From Berberis thunbergii (lineage: Eukaryota; Streptophyta; Magnoliopsida; Ranunculales; Berberidaceae), in NCBI GenBank assembly GCA_003290165.1, contig QNQO01007575.1:372001-436000 (forward strand): a stretch of DNA of 64,000 nt, in the 5' to 3' direction. Shown one piece after another: positions 1 through 11,500 of the stretch. The number at the start of each line of letters is the position of its first letter. Position 1 is the stretch's first letter. The notes beneath the pieces are model-generated. The model was given only the letters and a program-made list of their open reading frames with translations. It was not told where the DNA came from and made no database searches. The position numbers and the translations under genes were made by a program.

Positions 1-2453
1 TCAATATCATCTTCTGCAAGACTCTTCCTTGAGTTTTCTTTAATACTAGGAATCCCAACTCTGTGTTCAGGTGATGCCTGCTTTCTCGAGTCTTGAGGCA
101 TTTTGCCTGTTTTTCGTTTGTTTGAATCTGAATTTGGATTATCTGAAGAATTTGAAATACCCTCCAATTTTCTGAATGAATTTTTCTTTTCAAATTGCTT
201 AACTCCTAGAGTTTCCTTCCCATAAATGGGCTCACGAAATTCACCCAACTCCAAGTCCGAAAGCTCTCTTCTTAGTATGCTTCCTTTCCCATTGACCATT
301 TCGGACTTCTCAACATCATTTCTGGTATCAGCACCAGTATGTGACTCAGTTAACTGTGCAGCATCCTTTGCATTCCCAGTTTGTTCCTTCTGTTTCCTGA
401 ATTGCGATTTAGGTGGTATTGATGTCCTAACCGCAGGAGCACCTTGCCGAATACTTTTATTCAGTGACTTTTCATAAGCATGATCATCTTCATAGTTTTT
501 TTCACGATCATGTCCATAGATGCTCCTTACAGCAGAGCCATCAGGTTCATCCAGAATGTTATTCCTTTCAGAGTTACTAATTTCTCGGTCGGGGTTCTCG
601 ACGTATTTTCTGGGTCCATCCATCACATCAAGAGCTTGTGCATGAAATTCCCCATATCTTTCACCTGACCGCTTGACATCTGAAACAGGCCTTCCACGCA
701 TACCTGAGCCATGAGTTTTCTTCGAGGTTCGGTCCATGAATGGATCCTGGTCAGGTCTATCTGGCGATGAATAGTATGGAGACTGTGTGACTATAGTATC
801 TTTACTTCTCCCAGAGATCTGTCCTTGAGCTAAGCTTCCTAATTTCCTTTTAGCATTTTCAGACTTCTCATTAAAGCATCTTACATCAGAGCTCATTTTG
901 GATTTGGACGTTTTTTCAGAACTATCAGAATGCTCAAGGCGTGAACCATCCTTAGTATTCTGCTTTTCATTAATGACATTGCCAGCAAAAGTCAATTGTT
1001 GGCTTTCTCCATGTTGAGTCTGATCTGGCGAAAAGGGTCTTGTCTCTGGTGAAGATCTCATGTTTGCATCTATGGGAGTAGGATTAATAATCTCCACCAT
1101 TTCAAAATCACCAACATCAATAGGCGATTCTTGTTCAGTTTCCATATACACTTCACCATCCTGTCTGTCTCCAGTGAAGCCATTTCTTTCAGGCTGGCTG
1201 TCACATCTCCATGGAACAGCAGAGTTAGAGATAACTGGCTCAATGTTTTGTAACTTCTGATCAATTTCCTGTTTTTCTTCATCACCTGACATAATATCCA
1301 CATCTTCATCGGAACCCTCCTTGTTGCTTGAAGAGCCGTCACTCTCACTGTCACTGCTACTCCCACTTGCGCTTCCTGCAGCACTTCTGCTTTTGCTTCT
1401 GCTTCTACTCTGGCTTCCGCTGTCGCTTCCACTTTCACTTTCACTGCCGCTTCCACTATCACTATCACTTCCACTGTCACTAGAGCTGCATGCACGCCCT
1501 TGGCTATGATCAGATGCTTTCTTATCGCCAAACAGACTAGGAGAATTTTGTTGGCTATCAACCTTCTCCACCATATTTGTTTCCCCTATAATTGGGCTGC
1601 TTTGGGTTTGTGGCTCAAACTCTTCGTCATTTGTATCCTTGAACATTTTATCAAGGACATCCTCAGGAGTACTGAAAAATGCAAAAGATTCATTAGAGAA
1701 AGCCAGAAAGGTACTTCCCAAAAGATAGGTAAGCTATGTATTAAGTAGTTATATTGTTAACTGGACCCTAATGGTTCAGGACCGTCGTGTTAATCAGAAT
1801 TATTCGAATTAATCGGACTGTATTTTATAAACATATTTTCTTTATCTTTCTCATTAATATGTGTAGTACAAATCAATGTATATAGTACTAAACATCAGAT
1901 GCTACAATTTAAGGCAAACTATAACAAAATTAAAAATCCAATGTCATATAAAGGCGATTTTCCATATTTTTTTTACTTTTGCTTGTTATTTTCCTTTGGA
2001 CGTTTTTCTCTCTTCTCTTAGATTTTTTTTTTTTAATATGTATTCTCTTTCCTATGTATAAGAATCATTAACATCTATTAAGCTTTTCCAATTGTAGTGT
2101 TCTTATAAGAATAATTTTAGGATTTCTTCAGAAGGATTGAGCTGTCACTGTCAGTTAGAAAATAGATGTGGCTCATCATGTTTAAATTTGTAGAACAACA
2201 AGTTCATTTACTTCAATAAAAGCATCAACAGAATATAGATCAATCACATGTTCACCAAGGGTATCACTATCACCCTTTTGGTCCTATTTCTGACTCCAAA
2301 AAAGGGCCATGCACACGTGCACACGCCATGTCATATAGACTATTTAATGGCCAGAAAGTGAAGAGATCATCCCATAGGCTTCATTTTTGTGAGCAAGAAA
2401 GAAGATGGTAACTGAAATAAATAAATAAATAATAATAATAATAATAATAATAA

Positions 2454-2526
<73 letters not shown>

Positions 2527-5500
2527 GTAGTAGTAGTAGTAGTAGTAGTACTTTACTATTGCTTTTTATGGTTTACTCTTTTCTGAACTAGCTTCCTGGA
2601 ATAAGTTTTGACATGCGTCAAAATTGGCATGCGCATGAACCTATTTAGAGCATTGTCAAGGAAAATATACAGCTTATGAAAATATCATTTTAAGACTAAG
2701 GTGCCAGGGGAAATCAGAAATGCATTCCACGAAAAACCAAAATGGATTTCGACATCAGATGAGTGGAACCATGGAGGCATGAAAATGAGAAACAAAGAAC
2801 CAGGTAATTACTGATTGAAGGATCCCATCCCTTCCCGTTGCCGTTCCAAGATGTGATCTTAGAAGAGGGAATGACATGAACAGCGCATATGAAAGGTTAT
2901 TCCAGAATCGACGTTCATATTGCCGAAAAGGATAAGTTCCCACCTTTGTATGAGTGGAACCATGGAGGCATGAAAATGAGAAACAAAGAACCAGTTAATC
3001 ACTGATCGAAACCATTCTTATCTAGATCTATAAAATTTTCTGGCCAAGAAACCAGATGTGCCTTAAAGCTCCGATGCTCTGATAAAAGGTCATGCTGATA
3101 ACGCTAGTGTACAACTGTCCCTTGTTCACTTAAACCAGGAACTTGGAAACACTGCTGCGAGAGAATATCAGTCTTACTTCCCACTCCTCTAGAACCATAT
3201 TTGAATTGCATATAGCTACATAGTTGTTTCAGAAGCCTACAATAAATTCCTATTACAATTTTGGTTACTGACAGACACATTGAGATAATGGACCGAACTT
3301 AACCCAATATCATAACAATGAATGTACCTTTCAGATGAAGGCTTCTTGAGGCTATCCAACTCTACTCCTGGTCTCAAGACATATTTCCCTGAAGCTTGAA
3401 AAATTGCAATCTGATGTTCAAGATAAAATATGAGAATATATAAGGAACCTCACCCTGTTAGCATTGTATGAATCAAATTATTACATCATGTACCTTTTTG
3501 ATGATAGGTTCAATTTTTTTTGCAGAGTTGGGAATTGTGTTGCCAGTTGCTTTCTCCAAATCCTAAAAAGCATCAGAACATTTAGGAGAACTAAGTGGAT
3601 AACACCCCCCCCCCCCCCCCCCCCCCCTCCTACACGCACACACAACAAAAGCAGTACAACTAATGGTAGAAGGAGGAAAAAAAGTAACCAATATCCTCTA
3701 AACATTTACGTTAAACCACACACAAAATAAAATAAAAGCACGACGAAGGGTCTTGGGAGAAAGAAGTCAACCTTTCATGTATTTCTTTCAGAAAATTAGA
3801 AAATCAGCTCACTGATAAAGTGCAGGTGGAAGTGGAGAAGAAAAGAGAAACTTGCTAAAAACATTCCGCTTTAAAAAATAGAGTATCCAATTTAACGAAG
3901 CAGTTGATTTACCTTCAGGCTCATCCCCTTTGGATTTTTTGAGAGTAGATTAACCAACATGCTTTGCAAATCCTTCGGTGAAGCTCCAAAACTCTTTTTA
4001 TTTCCTTCTGTTAAAGTTGTATGAACAGCCTTGTTTGACATCTCTTTCTGAGAGTTCACAATCCCTTTTTTACTAGTAGTTTGTGGGGTAATGATTTCTT
4101 CCACAAATGTTTGACCCCTTATGAAATTTCCAATTCCAAAGGGGGATGCTGAAGCACCTGACTGCTCTGGTGGAGATGGTAAAGGTGACACTGAGGGCCT
4201 GCTCTTTGCAGTAGCTGCTGAAGACAACCCAGGCTTAAAGCTGGATTTGGGAGGACCTCCAATTGGAACTGAAACAAGATTAGTGGGAAATGATGATAAT
4301 GCATGTGGGTAATAATCAAAATGCCAAGTAGTGAATCTCCATAGAAATAACAAATGGGGATAAGAAGAATATTAACTTCCATCAAAATATAATTCATCTC
4401 AAGTAGAGACACATTACCTTGGGTTGGTTCGACTTTCCGCTTTTTAAATGTTTGCTGCTCATTCTTTTGTTTAAAACCCTTCCACCTTGTTCTCACTAAC
4501 AATACCACGAAGTTAGATATTTAATCAAATAATTCAACATATCACACAGTAGTGGAACTGGTTGATGTCTAACAAAGGAACAATGCAATAAAAACTCACC
4601 ATCAACTGCAGCTGCAGCTAATGTTTTCGTTGAGGGATTCCCTTGTTCCAAGACAATGGCTCTGTTAATTAGAGAAAAACTATAAGTTTGGATTTGATGC
4701 TTGCATATAAAACTGTTAACCACGACAAAAAGAAATAAAGAGCAAAAAGCATATTACACTCAAACATTGCCGGGCATTTTTTTTAGCATCAACACCATTC
4801 GGTTAACTCCAACTCACTAACTAGAATACTCAAAAATACATGAATGTTGAACACGAGACAATCCTAGCATCACAATATACGAAGACCAAAAGGTTATAGA
4901 TTTACTTCAACAATTCAAGAGTTATGCTAAGGTTATAGATTTACTTCAAGGTCAAAAAAAATATAAGAGGCAGTGTAAATGTGTCTCTTAGGCTCCACTT
5001 GGCTTGCCATATTTTAATGCATTCAGCATCAAATGAAAAAGCCTTCAATTGCGAATGCTTTTTAATGCATTCACTACATTGCATGTCAACTCGTGTCTTT
5101 ACTCTTTAGGCTTTCTAGAGATCTGATAATAATATCAGGAAAACAAAGGCTTGTACTAATAACAAAAATGAGGTGAACTGAGAGAGAGACTCTGGTGCAG
5201 GAGGGTTTCTAGAGTTCCTAATTTGGGTTTCTAGGGTTCCTAATTTACTCTCAAAGTTATTTACTAACTAACTTTAAGTAATCTTTCAATTTAATTAGGA
5301 ATCTTATAGTTTTCTTTTAGGATTAGGCATTATTTTCTTTTAGGAATAGACTGCTTGTTAATTTTAGTAGTTTATTTCCCTTTATAGTAATATTTCAATT
5401 ATTGTTTAAGAAGTGATTCTGAACCCAATTTGGGCCAGATTTCTGGCAGTTTATTTCTTTTATTACGTATTTTGTTTTAGCATGATTATTGGGGTTTTGC

Positions 5501-8500
5501 TAATTTTGGTAAAATTCTAATAATTACAAGTTTTAGCTATAAAACCCGGCTTGTGGGCTGATTTTAGAGAGACCTTTGATTTGATTAATTTAATTGAGTA
5601 TTAGAGTTATTTCTCTTGTGTTTTGGGGCTATTCTCTTGTGTTATTCCTTGTCAATTATCTGTTGCTATTAGTCTGCAGAATAATCGTTATTCTGCCCGA
5701 CGTCAGTTGGTATCAGAGCTTCAACATCTTATTGGGGTGAGATTTCATCAATTTCTATGGCTAGTGGTTGTGGTCGTCGATGGCAGGTTTCGAATGAGGA
5801 AGCCCCTCACCGTGATCGTAACATTAAGAATATGATGATTGAGGATTTACAGCAGCAAGTTGCAGAGTTAACCCGGCGTCTAACGGCGCAGGATTTCGGT
5901 GATCGTGAGATTGAAGATCATGATTCTGATTTCAGTTTCAAAAACCCGTATCACCATCGTGTCCGATTTTGAGAGCGCTGTGGTCGGGAGGATCGTCATG
6001 GAAATCTTGATTTCAAAGTAGATCTACCCGAGTTTTCTGGTATGTTACAGGCCGAAGGATTCGTGAATTGGTTGAATAAAATAGAGCGTAATTTTTAGTA
6101 TAAGGAAGTCCCAGATCGTGTCAGGGTGAAATTGGTCACCATCAAACTCAAAGGCAGAGCATCTGTGTGGTGGGAGCAGTTGAAGCGAACACAAGACAGG
6201 CAGGGCAAGGCCAAGATCACTGATTGAGAGAAGATGAAGGGTCAATTCCTTTCTTTCGGCTACACTCAAACCTTATTTCAGCGACTTCACTCATTGAGGT
6301 GTTGAACGCCACTGCCAAACTGGGAGTAGGACTTTCCTTGAGCGTTCTGGTTTAGATGGAAATGGTACCTCTAGTTACGGAGATTATGCTACTGATAGGG
6401 AAATTAAGAGACGATTATCCAAGTTGAATAAAAGAACTAGAGATTCAGAAAGTGAACCTTCAGATGATTCTGAGAGGTCTTTTCAAGATGCTCGCAGGGA
6501 TGGTGATAGAACTGCTTCTGATACAGAGAGTGATCTGGAACTGTATGCAGAAGTTGGAATGAGCAATCATAGCAGAGATGATTACTTGCTGGATGATCAT
6601 TCCCTGGATTATATTTCTGAAGATCGTGAATGGGGTGCTGGCATGACAAAATCAGTCTTGTTTCTCCTGTTACTAAGAAACATGAGGTTATTGATCAATA
6701 TGTTATCATAGCAGATGAAGAGGAGGTGCAGCGGAAAATGCGTGTTGTTCTACCAGAAGATTATGCTGAGAAGATCAATGCTCAGAAAACTGGAGTCGAA
6801 GAACCAAACCCCTCTCTCTCTCTCGCGTCTGTAATGGCGACAGTGGAAGTGTTGGAGGCAAGAAAACTACCTCGACAAGACCGCGGAGGAGTGTTAAACC
6901 ATGGATTCAGCGAAAAAGAAGCACGAGTTCGGGCCATAGCCGAGATAGTTAACGGCATGGTCGAACACTCACGAAAAGGTGAAGGTGTAGACCTCAACGC
7001 CCTACAGTCGTCTCCTTGTCGCAAGTACGACCTTGCTAGGGTCCCGAAACTAGTCAAGATGATTGTTGCTTTGCCCGAGTCAGAACGCGAGTCACTTCTC
7101 CCTCACCTCCGAGCCAAACCTGTCCGTACTGCTTCTGGAATTGCTATGGTGGCTGTGATGTCCAAGCCCCATCGGTGCCCACACATCGCCACCACTGGAA
7201 AAATCTGTGTTTACTGCCCTGGCGGTCCTGACTTTGATTTCGAGTACAATACCCAATCTTATACTGGCTATGAACCCACTGGTATGAGCGCCATTCATGC
7301 TAGATATAATCCATATGTCCAGGCTAGGAGTAGAATTGACCAGCTAAAGCGATTGAGTCACAGTGTTGATAAGATCGAGTTCATTTTGATGGGGGTTACT
7401 TTTATGTCACTATCATCAGAATATCGTGATTACTTCATAAGAAATCTTCACGATGCTTTATCAGGACATACTTCTACAATTGTTGAGGAAGTTGTTTGTT
7501 TCTCTGAACACAGTGCAATAAAGTGTATTGGCATGACCATTGAAACGAGACCTGATTATTGCCTTGGGCCTCACTTGCGCCAAATGCTTTCTTATGGTTG
7601 TACACGTCTGGAGATTGGAGTTTATTCCGTAAGACCAATCGGATATGGTGAGGAGGTCACTTTTGATTACAACTCGGTAACATAGAGCAAAGAAGAGTCT
7701 GAAGCATCTATTTGTTTGTGTGGAGTCAAATTTGCCGAGGAAGCTACTTATCAAAAGGTAATTTCATAGTGCCACGGGATACTGGATAGACATCGATTGG
7801 TTGAATTTTGTTTCTGAAGAAGATTATATCGATTTGGGAAAAGCTGGTTTGGGCACATGCTTGCTTGCTAGTTCGCCTGATTGGCTTATTGCATATACTG
7901 CCTGTTTGGTGAGGTTCATCAACTTTGAAATAACAAAACTTCCCGAGGAGATTCTAAGACAGAACGTAGAAGAGAAGAAGAAATTCTTCTTAGATATTTG
8001 CCATGACGTTGATTTGGACAAGCGGACTCAAATGGTTGCTGAGCTAGATGGTCATGTCATGTGTTGCGTAGGTGATCGAAATTGGAATCATGTCATCCAA
8101 AAGTGTATTGAATGCATTCCTCAAGATGTTATTCAATTTATCGTCTCCTCCTTCTATGATCAAGTTGTGACATTATCCATGCATCCGTATGGGTGTCGTG
8201 TGATACAGAGAGTACTGGAGCACTGTGCTGAAGCAAAAACGCAGCAAATTATGATGGATGAAATTTTGGCATCTATTTGCATGTTAGCAGCAGACAAGTA
8301 TGGTAACTATGTTGTTCAGCATGTCCTGGAGCATGGAAAGTCACATGAACGTTCTGCCATTATTACGAAATTAGTTGGACGGCTAGTTCAAATGAGCCCA
8401 CAGAAATTTGCATCCAATGTGGTAGAGAAATGTTTGACTTTTGGTGGTTCTGCTGAGCATCAGATCTTCATCAATGAGATGCTAGGCACCACTGATGAAA

Positions 8501-11500
8501 ATGAGCCCCTACAGGCAATGATGAAAGATCAGTTTGCAAACTATGTTGTACAGAAAGTGCTGGAGACTTGCGATGATCAGCAACGTGAACTACTCCTGTC
8601 ACGAATAAAGGTTCATTTGAATGCGGTACAGTACACTTATGGGAAACATATAGTTGCTCGAGTAGAGAAGCTTGTTCAAGCTGGAGACATGGTCTATGTT
8701 TTGCTACCTTGTGGGGATAGTGCAGCAGACGTGATTTCAGATTTGCCAGCAGAGTTGCAACAGCAGCTAGCAGAGTTTTCCTCAAGGACGAGTTCTTTCC
8801 AACCCTGGGCGACTGATGCAGGAGGGTTTCTAGGGTTCCTAATTTGGGTTTCTAGGGTTTCTAATTTGCTCTCAAAGTTATTTACTAACTGACTTTGAGT
8901 AATCTTTCAATTTAATTAGGAATCTTTTAGTTTCCTTTTAGGATTAGGCATTATTTTCTTTTAGGAATAGACTGCTTGTTAATTTTAGTAGTTTATTTCC
9001 CTTTATAGTAATATTTCAACTATTGTTTAAGAAGTGATTCTAAACCCAATTTGGGCCAGATTTTTGGCAGTTTATTTCTTTTATTACGTATTTTGTTTTA
9101 GCATGATTATTGAGGTTTTGCTAATTTTGGTAAAATTCTAATAATTACGAGTTTTAGCTATAAAGCCCGGCTTGTGAGCTGATTTTATAGAGACCTTTGA
9201 TTTGAGTAATTTAATTGAGCATTAGAGTTATTTCTCTTATATTTGGGGTTATTCTCTTGTGTTCTTCCCTGTCAATTATCTGTAGCTATTAGCCTGCAGA
9301 ATAACCGTTATTCTGCCCGACGTCAGACTCATTGCACCCCGACCATATACAAAGATGACTAAACGTTGATAAAACAATCCCTATATGGTCCTTAATTATT
9401 CCTCACATGGTGACTATTTCATAAATAAACAAATAATTTTCAAGAGATTCCTCCCTGCAAACTGCTTGGTGTTCATAACAGTGCTCTATTCATACCATTC
9501 ATTAGGGTCAAGAAGAAAACATGGTGTAAGGATGAGAAAACGACTATGCCCTAAACTAGTTGTTATAATCATTATCTTTTTGGTCTTTAGTTAAGAGCAT
9601 ACGACTTACGTGGAGCTTTTTAATCATATCGACAAGTTTCAATATCTCGTTGAAAGTCACATTATCTTAGATTCTAACCATATATAAGCAAAACCATTTA
9701 GTTATTCATTACTTTTTTTTTTTCAACAAAGGTAACACCTACATTAATAAAACATAATTTACACTGCATACAAACATGAAGTAACGATGAGATTTACTTT
9801 TAAGTTACAATAACCCCCAAAAAGCCTAAAAACCCCAAACCATACAAAACTCAGATTTCCTTGAACACTCAATTTACAGACTCCTTTTTGAAAATAACCT
9901 TTTCTTTCCATCAATACGCTCCAAGATATTGGAGAATGTTCTTTTGCTGATATTGTGATCCTTATTTAATACTCTCTATTCATAGCATAGTTATAGCTTC
10001 CCCATTTAATTGCGTTGGTTATTCATGACATTGGCTTAGCCTATGATGTTTGGATGTCCACACTCAACTAGGTGGCTTCCACTCTTCTGCCTATTTGAGA
10101 AATGTTTTCTCCATGAAAACTAAACTCATGTGATATACATAAAAACGGTCACATCCCTGAGCCATACACATGTCATGATGATCTCGAGGAATTACGGACC
10201 CAGTGTCAGTCCAACACTGATCCGGCCCAAGCAGTTCTAAACCCGCCTGATCCAATCCCCACGGACGGCAGGTCCTCAGAGACCCCAAATTTTGTACTGA
10301 TTTTTGCAAGGTCAGGCTTAGAAAGCAACCTGTCTTCAAAGAACTCTAAGCCCTTAGTCAAGGTTGCGTCATCAAAAAGGTTTTGTTGAGCCATGACGAA
10401 GATGAACAATCATCTCTAATCATAAAATGAACAAAATGGTAGCTTCGAAAGCAAGGAAAATAGAAGAGTCAGACTCTGTACTATGGATGACCTAAATAAG
10501 GATTAGGTTCTCGCATCTTTTCCGCTGAATTGACACACGTTCAATTAAAGCAGCGATTCAGACTCAATCATCATCATGAGCGGCGTATCTTTTCAAAAAG
10601 ATGACTTAGCGAACCGATTAGACGACCCACTAACTCGGGGAGTAATTGATTATACATAAAAGGTCACATCCTTGAGCCATACACGTGTCATGATGATCTC
10701 GAGGAATTACGGACCCCAGCGTCAGCCCAACACTGATCCAGCCCAAGCGGTTCTAAGCCCACCAGACAGACCCGAACTCTTACAGCGTGCTAGGCCCACA
10801 GGTCTCAAAGCAATCCTCAATACCCGTAAGTCCTACTAAAGCAAGTATCTCGAGAATCAGCTTTGGACTGGCTACTACAACAGCTCTTTGCTTCCAACAA
10901 GGAAGCAAATACCAGAGTACATTCCACACAGGAAAATTTTCTTCTACGGATTGCTCTTGGATTGAGAACTGTCTCCCGCGTATCTAGGAGCACAGGGCTA
11001 ATAGGGAACTTCGCTCCTACAGCCCAACTCTTAATTAGAAAACGATCTTCATGAAGATCTTCTTCCTAAACTACGTCTGCGATGGCCTGGTAGAACCAGG
11101 ACTCCTGCACTATAAAAAAAACATGAGGTTGGTAAGCTAAGGTACACTACAAATTTCCCGTTTACAACATACGCCTTCTTCAGATCTCTGTCTGACTTTA
11201 GCATCGAAGTGTCATCGGCTACTGCAACGGTGGTCTGTGGTTCACGTGCGTTACTTGTGTAGGTCAGCAGATCAGCGAGATTAAGTCAAAGCAGAGAGCG
11301 AAAAACGACTGCATCACCATGTATTCTCCAGAAGTTCACTTATGACAAAAGTTCTTTGTGCCAGACTAATAATCAAATAGGCAACTTAAGTTCCTCATTA
11401 TAAGAGCCTAAAGACTAGGGACATTGTTCATCAGACAATTGGAAATTGAAATGAAACCAATATTTATCCAGCCAACATCTTGTCCTTTTTCTTGTTGTTG

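Larger units (their letters stand above)
5193..9325 (+). mobile_element. Non-autonomous Ty3/gypsy-like LTR retrotransposon carrying three captured host-gene fragments
   Basis: The two LTRs (5193-5705 and 8814-9325) are about 95% identical by eye and begin TG and end CA. The element is flanked by the 5-bp target duplication GACTC at 5188-5192 and 9326-9330. A primer-binding site complementary to initiator tRNA-Met follows the 5' LTR. The interior is a broken gag and then intron-free pieces of ATXR3/SDG2, ELP3, ATXR3 again and a Pumilio gene. No protease, reverse transcriptase, RNase H or integrase was seen, so it must have moved using another element's enzymes. No clear polypurine tract is visible just before the 3' LTR. 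It sits in intron 2 of the ELL-like gene, antisense to it. Confidence 0.93.

Noticed and set aside
1070..1561. Minus-strand 163-residue open frame and plus-strand Leu/Ser-rich 62-residue frame (1321-1509)
   Set aside because: Both are shadows of the Ser/Asp/Glu-repeat exon of the ELL-like gene in other frames.
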